Source: Streptomyces sp. NRRL F-2580
Lineage (GTDB): Bacteria; Actinomycetota; Actinomycetes; Streptomycetales; Streptomycetaceae
DNA length: 64,000 nt
NCBI RefSeq assembly: GCF_000720115.1
Contig: NZ_JOIR01000024.1
Location: 1-64,000 of the forward strand
Direction: 5' to 3'
Shown here: piece by piece, positions 61,356 through 64,000 of the stretch
How positions within the stretch are numbered: position 1 is the first letter of the stretch
Layout of the letters: every line of letters begins with the position of its first letter
Translations under genes and position numbers: made by a program
The notes under the pieces: generated by a model
Databases searched by the model: none
What the model was told of the DNA's origin: nothing
Seen by the model: only the letters and a program-made list of their open reading frames with translations

Positions 61356-63434
61356 TCACTCGGCGGACTTCGTCGGCAGGGCGACGAGGGCCGCGTGCAG
61401 CCTGTCGTAGCTCTCGTCCAGGTCGTCGGAGACCTCGAACTCCCACAGCGGCAGCCCCGCCAGGACCTCCCTGAGGTCCTCCTCCACCGCGGCGACGCCT
61501 TCGGCGCTCTTCGCGGTGGCGTAGTCCTCGCGGCAGCGGTCGAGGGCCTCTTCGATGTCCAGCTCGCGCGGTGCACCGCCCTCGCCCCTGACCAGGAAGA
61601 CCAGGCAGGAGGGACGGGCCCGCGACAGCAGCCGGTCTTCCAGCGCCGCGGGGACGGTGACGCGGCACTTGGCACCGTTCTCGATCGGCGCGGCGGTCGC
61701 GTCCTGGAGCGCCGTGCTGCGGGCGATCATCTCGGGGCTCAGGTACAGGGCGCGGGGGTAGCCCCACAGCACACCGCCGGGCTCGTCCATGTTCCTGGCC
61801 AGGATGTCCTCGCCCACCAGGCGCGCCCCGCGGTGCAGCGCCCAGTACGTGAACGTCGACTTGCCCACGCCCGCGGCGGCGGTCAGGACGGCGACCCGTC
61901 CATCGGCCTCGATGGCCCCCGCGTGCAGCGGGTAGCTGCGCGGGGAGCGGCAGACGAGGTACAGGAAGAGGCGCTCGAGGATCCACCGGCCCCATACGGC
62001 GGAGCTCTCCAGGTCGGCCCGGGCCAGCACGAGTTCACCCGAGGCGCTCGTCGGGTCGAACACGCAGCGGGAGCTGACCGTGTCGATCACGATGGGGTCG
62101 CCCGTCATCACGTCCAGGTTGTGCGGCGGGTTCACGGCTTCACCGGCCGGACCGTCCTGCACCGAGAAACCGAGCCGCACGGTGCGGCTGTGGGCCCCGG
62201 TCAGGGCGTCATCGGCCACGGCCGGGCCGAAGAAGTCCCGCACCACGCCGCTCGCGGCGACGTCGTACGAGCATTCCACGCGGTAGCCGTAGCACTCGTG
62301 CACGGAGTGGATCCGGTCGGCGCCGAGCGTCGGGGCCGTGACCCGCATGGTGGTCGAGACCTCCTGGGCGGTGGGGACGAGGTGAAGCCGCTGGATGCCG
62401 GATTCCGCGCCGTCGGCCGCGTCGGATCCGGCTGCCGGGCCGCAGTCCGGGCACGGCTGCTGGGTGAAGCCGGCGAACCTGTAGGCCACTTCCATGATCC
62501 GGTTGCGGTCGGTGGCGCGGAAGTCGGCGGTCAGGTGCACGCCGGCGCGGTGCGCCTGGGCCATGAGCCAGCGCAGGATCGTCGCGCCGGTGCCGAAAGA
62601 GACCACGCGGCAGGACGTGGCCAGGAGCTTGAGGCGCCAGCTCTCCCTGCCGCGCTCCAGCAGCATCACGCCGACGGCACCGTGGCTGCCGAAGCGGTCG
62701 GTCAGGCTCATGACGAGGACGTCGTGGTCCGGGTCGGCGAGCAGGGCCCGCAGGTCGGCGTCCGAGTAGTGCACGCCGGTCGCGTTCATCTGGCTCGTGC
62801 GCAGCGTCAGCTCTTCGACCCGTGCCAGATGCTCGTCGCCCGCGTGCTCGATGACCAGGCGCAGGTCGAGGGACTTGAGGAACTCCTCGCTGGATCCGAC
62901 GTGTTCCTGCTCGGCCTGTTCGCGCTGGAAGCCCGCCCGGTACATCGCACGGCGGTTCGCCGCGTCCTGGGTGACATGGGCGGGGCTGAACTCCGGCAGC
63001 CCCGTCAGCTCCGTGGCGCGCTCTGCCTCGTAGGTCCGCACGGCGGGCAGCTCATGGGTCACCTCGGCACGCTCGGTGGGCTGGTCGTCGATGAAGGCGA
63101 CGACCGACTCGGCGAACTGGAGCTGGCTCGCGATGGTGCGGACGGAGTCCGACTTGCGGCCCCAGCCGATCTGCGGGAGGACGAAGTACTCGGCCATCCC
63201 GAGCTTCTCCAGCCGCTCCCAGGCGAGGTCGTGGTCGTTGCGGCTGGCGACGGACTGCAGGATGCCCCGCGCGTCCAGCTCCACCACGGTGCGCCGGATC
63301 TCCTCGGGCAGCTCGACCTCTTCGTCTTCGAGGATCGTGCCGCGCCACAGGGTGTTGTCCAGGTCCCAGACCAGACACTTGACCAGGGGCTGGTCGGCTT
63401 CGGCCGGCGTCGGCCCGGCTGCGGATTGCGACAT
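61356..63434 (-). CDS. FkbH-like HAD enzyme fused to an HprK-like kinase
   Basis: A 692-residue two-part protein. Residues 1-365 are FkbH-like: HAD motif VKCLVWDLDNTLWRGTILED (Asp24, Asp26), ILQSVASRNDHDLAWERLEK, PQIGWGRKSDSVRTIA, FIDDQPTERAEV, then the GNAT-like half (TLRTSQMNATG, LKLLATSCRVVSFG). FkbH enzymes make glyceryl-S-ACP from 1,3-bisphosphoglycerate. Residues 395-692 are an HprK-like kinase: YPLHAGAIEADGRVAVLTAA, P-loop GVGKSTFTYW, LVGEDILARNMDEPGG and WGYPRALYLSPE. The frame is continuous with even codon bias, and I see no internal start with a ribosome binding site at the junction. Confidence 0.85.
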   Translation of the reverse strand: MSQSAAGPTPAEADQPLVKCLVWDLDNTLWRGTILEDEEVELPEEIRRTVVELDARGILQSVASRNDHDLAWERLEKLGMAEYFVLPQIGWGRKSDSVRTIASQLQFAESVVAFIDDQPTERAEVTHELPAVRTYEAERATELTGLPEFSPAHVTQDAANRRAMYRAGFQREQAEQEHVGSSEEFLKSLDLRLVIEHAGDEHLARVEELTLRTSQMNATGVHYSDADLRALLADPDHDVLVMSLTDRFGSHGAVGVMLLERGRESWRLKLLATSCRVVSFGTGATILRWLMAQAHRAGVHLTADFRATDRNRIMEVAYRFAGFTQQPCPDCGPAAGSDAADGAESGIQRLHLVPTAQEVSTTMRVTAPTLGADRIHSVHECYGYRVECSYDVAASGVVRDFFGPAVADDALTGAHSRTVRLGFSVQDGPAGEAVNPPHNLDVMTGDPIVIDTVSSRCVFDPTSASGELVLARADLESSAVWGRWILERLFLYLVCRSPRSYPLHAGAIEADGRVAVLTAAAGVGKSTFTYWALHRGARLVGEDILARNMDEPGGVLWGYPRALYLSPEMIARSTALQDATAAPIENGAKCRVTVPAALEDRLLSRARPSCLVFLVRGEGGAPRELDIEEALDRCREDYATAKSAEGVAAVEEDLREVLAGLPLWEFEVSDDLDESYDRLHAALVALPTKSAE

Positions 63435-63436
63435 GG

Positions 63437-64000
63437 TCAGATCTCCCAGAGTGTGGCGGCCCAGGCGGCGACCGGGCTGTTGTTCAGGACGAGCACGTGA
63501 TCGCCGTGCCGCAGTCCGCCCTCGGCGAGCAGCAGTTGCAGGTTGAGCACGACGTCCATCGCCCCCAGGTGGCCGAACTCCGTGAGATGGCGTCGGCAGA
63601 CGGGGTGGATGGGGAGTCCGAGCAGGGTCTCGTAGAAGTCGAACGCCCCCGAGGTGACGTTCTGCATCAGCGTCGCGGCGACGTCCTGCTTGCCGATCCC
63701 CGCGTCGGCGAGCACCTCGTCGACCAGGCGGCCCAAGCGCTGCCGGCTGTGCAGGGCCAGCTCGAACCGGTAGCGGTCCGCCGACTGGCACTCCTCGCGC
63801 CACTCGTACCAGGGCGCGGACTTGTAGTCGACGCGGAAGAGGTCGTGGAAGGTGCCGTCGCTCTCCATCCGGTGGGCGCGCAGCACCGGACGGCCACCGC
63901 GCACCATGGTCATGGCGTACGCGCCGTCACCGATCACGGTGACCGGGTAGCGCACCCGGTCGGCCCCCGTGGGGCGGCTGGCGTGGGCGATCACCGCGCT
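63437..64000 (-). CDS. KASIII-like (FabH family) enzyme, C-terminal part
   Basis: The visible 187 residues, ending 2 bases before the FkbH-kinase start, are the second half of a ketoacyl synthase III-like enzyme: VIGDGAYAMTMVRGG, TLMQNVTSGAFDFYETLLGL, LPIHPVCRRHLTEFGHLGAM (conserved His), and NSPVAAWAATLWEI. The frame continues past the right edge, so the N-terminal half with the catalytic Cys is not seen. KASIII-like enzymes next to FkbH enzymes form the C-C/C-O bonds of tetronate rings; others transfer acyl groups. Which applies is unknown. Confidence 0.8.
   Translation of the reverse strand, partial: SAVIAHASRPTGADRVRYPVTVIGDGAYAMTMVRGGRPVLRAHRMESDGTFHDLFRVDYKSAPWYEWREECQSADRYRFELALHSRQRLGRLVDEVLADAGIGKQDVAATLMQNVTSGAFDFYETLLGLPIHPVCRRHLTEFGHLGAMDVVLNLQLLLAEGGLRHGDHVLVLNNSPVAAWAATLWEI

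Larger units (their letters stand above)
39760..64000. other. Biosynthetic gene cluster (hybrid carrier-protein pathway with phosphate-handling enzymes)
   Basis: Twenty-one genes, nearly all on the minus strand with overlapping or near-touching junctions, encode carrier proteins, two adenylation enzymes, a KS-ACP protein, KASIII-like and FkbH-like enzymes, two thioesterases and a phosphopantetheinyl transferase, with kinases, a phosphatase, a CYTH protein, an NDK-like protein, a nucleotidyltransferase, a PqqD-like protein, an aminopeptidase, an ABC importer and an MFS exporter. The left boundary is placed at the MFS gene and the 39615 hairpin. The right boundary is outside the window. Product unknown. 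Confidence 0.85.

Overview
The window is high-GC actinobacterial DNA and is most likely a Streptomyces chromosome. The evidence is a mycothione reductase, a Streptomyces-type gas vesicle cluster, F420-dependent oxidoreductases, several small DUF families I know mainly from Streptomyces (DUF6480, DUF5709, DUF6243), GTG starts and strong G/C third-position bias. I saw no rRNA, tRNA, CRISPR array, transposase or phage gene.

Positions 1-16.6 kb are a stress and redox region. It holds a hemerythrin protein, two short-chain dehydrogenases, mycothione reductase, an SRPBCC protein, a UdgX-type uracil-DNA glycosylase, a thiamine-diphosphate oxidase or synthase, an orphan cytochrome b facing a cytochrome c oxidase subunit I/IV pair, and a TetR regulator with a clear inverted-repeat operator. 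Decayed gene pieces lie between them: a frameshifted CBS protein and fragments resembling a DUF5133 protein, an FAD-linked oxidase and an enolase-superfamily enzyme.

Positions 16.7-24.4 kb carry a compact gas vesicle operon on the minus strand (gvpO-A-F-G-J-L-S-K, most junctions overlapping or a few bases apart). Divergent from it are a protein with a long acidic stretch followed by a histone-H1-like Lys/Ala/Pro tail, and an SRPBCC protein with an acidic tail. Two CsbD-like proteins and a GlsB/YeaQ membrane protein follow. Positions 24.9-39.1 kb continue the stress region: PHP protein, SixA-type phosphatase, zinc alcohol dehydrogenase, SRPBCC, DUF5709, HhH-GPD-type protein, an anti-sigma-like ATPase divergent from a TetR gene over two operator copies, an F420 oxidoreductase, a tartrate/isopropylmalate-type dehydrogenase and a LysR regulator. 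Remnants here include a P450 with its middle deleted, a truncated ATPase and the end of an MBL-fold hydrolase.

Positions 39.8-64.0 kb (open at the right edge) are a biosynthetic gene cluster of unusual make-up. Assembly-line parts are a KASIII-like enzyme, an FkbH-like HAD enzyme, a KS-ACP polyketide synthase lacking a working acyltransferase, an adenylation-PCP protein, a free adenylation domain, a discrete carrier protein, two thioesterases and an Sfp-type phosphopantetheinyl transferase. No condensation domain is visible. They sit in tight operons with a set of phosphate-handling proteins: two HprK-like kinases (one fused to the FkbH enzyme), a tyrosine-phosphatase-type enzyme, a CYTH protein, an enlarged nucleoside-diphosphate-kinase-like protein and a nucleotidyltransferase. 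A PqqD-like protein, an F420 oxidoreductase, an M1 aminopeptidase, a CUT2-type ABC importer and an MFS exporter complete it. KASIII plus FkbH suggests a glyceryl-derived (tetronate-like) unit. The kinase/phosphatase set suggests a phosphorylated intermediate or product, or a phosphorylation-based self-protection step. The aminopeptidase could be a maturation enzyme or a resistant target. I do not recognise this combination as a described pathway; it is the main candidate for something new here.
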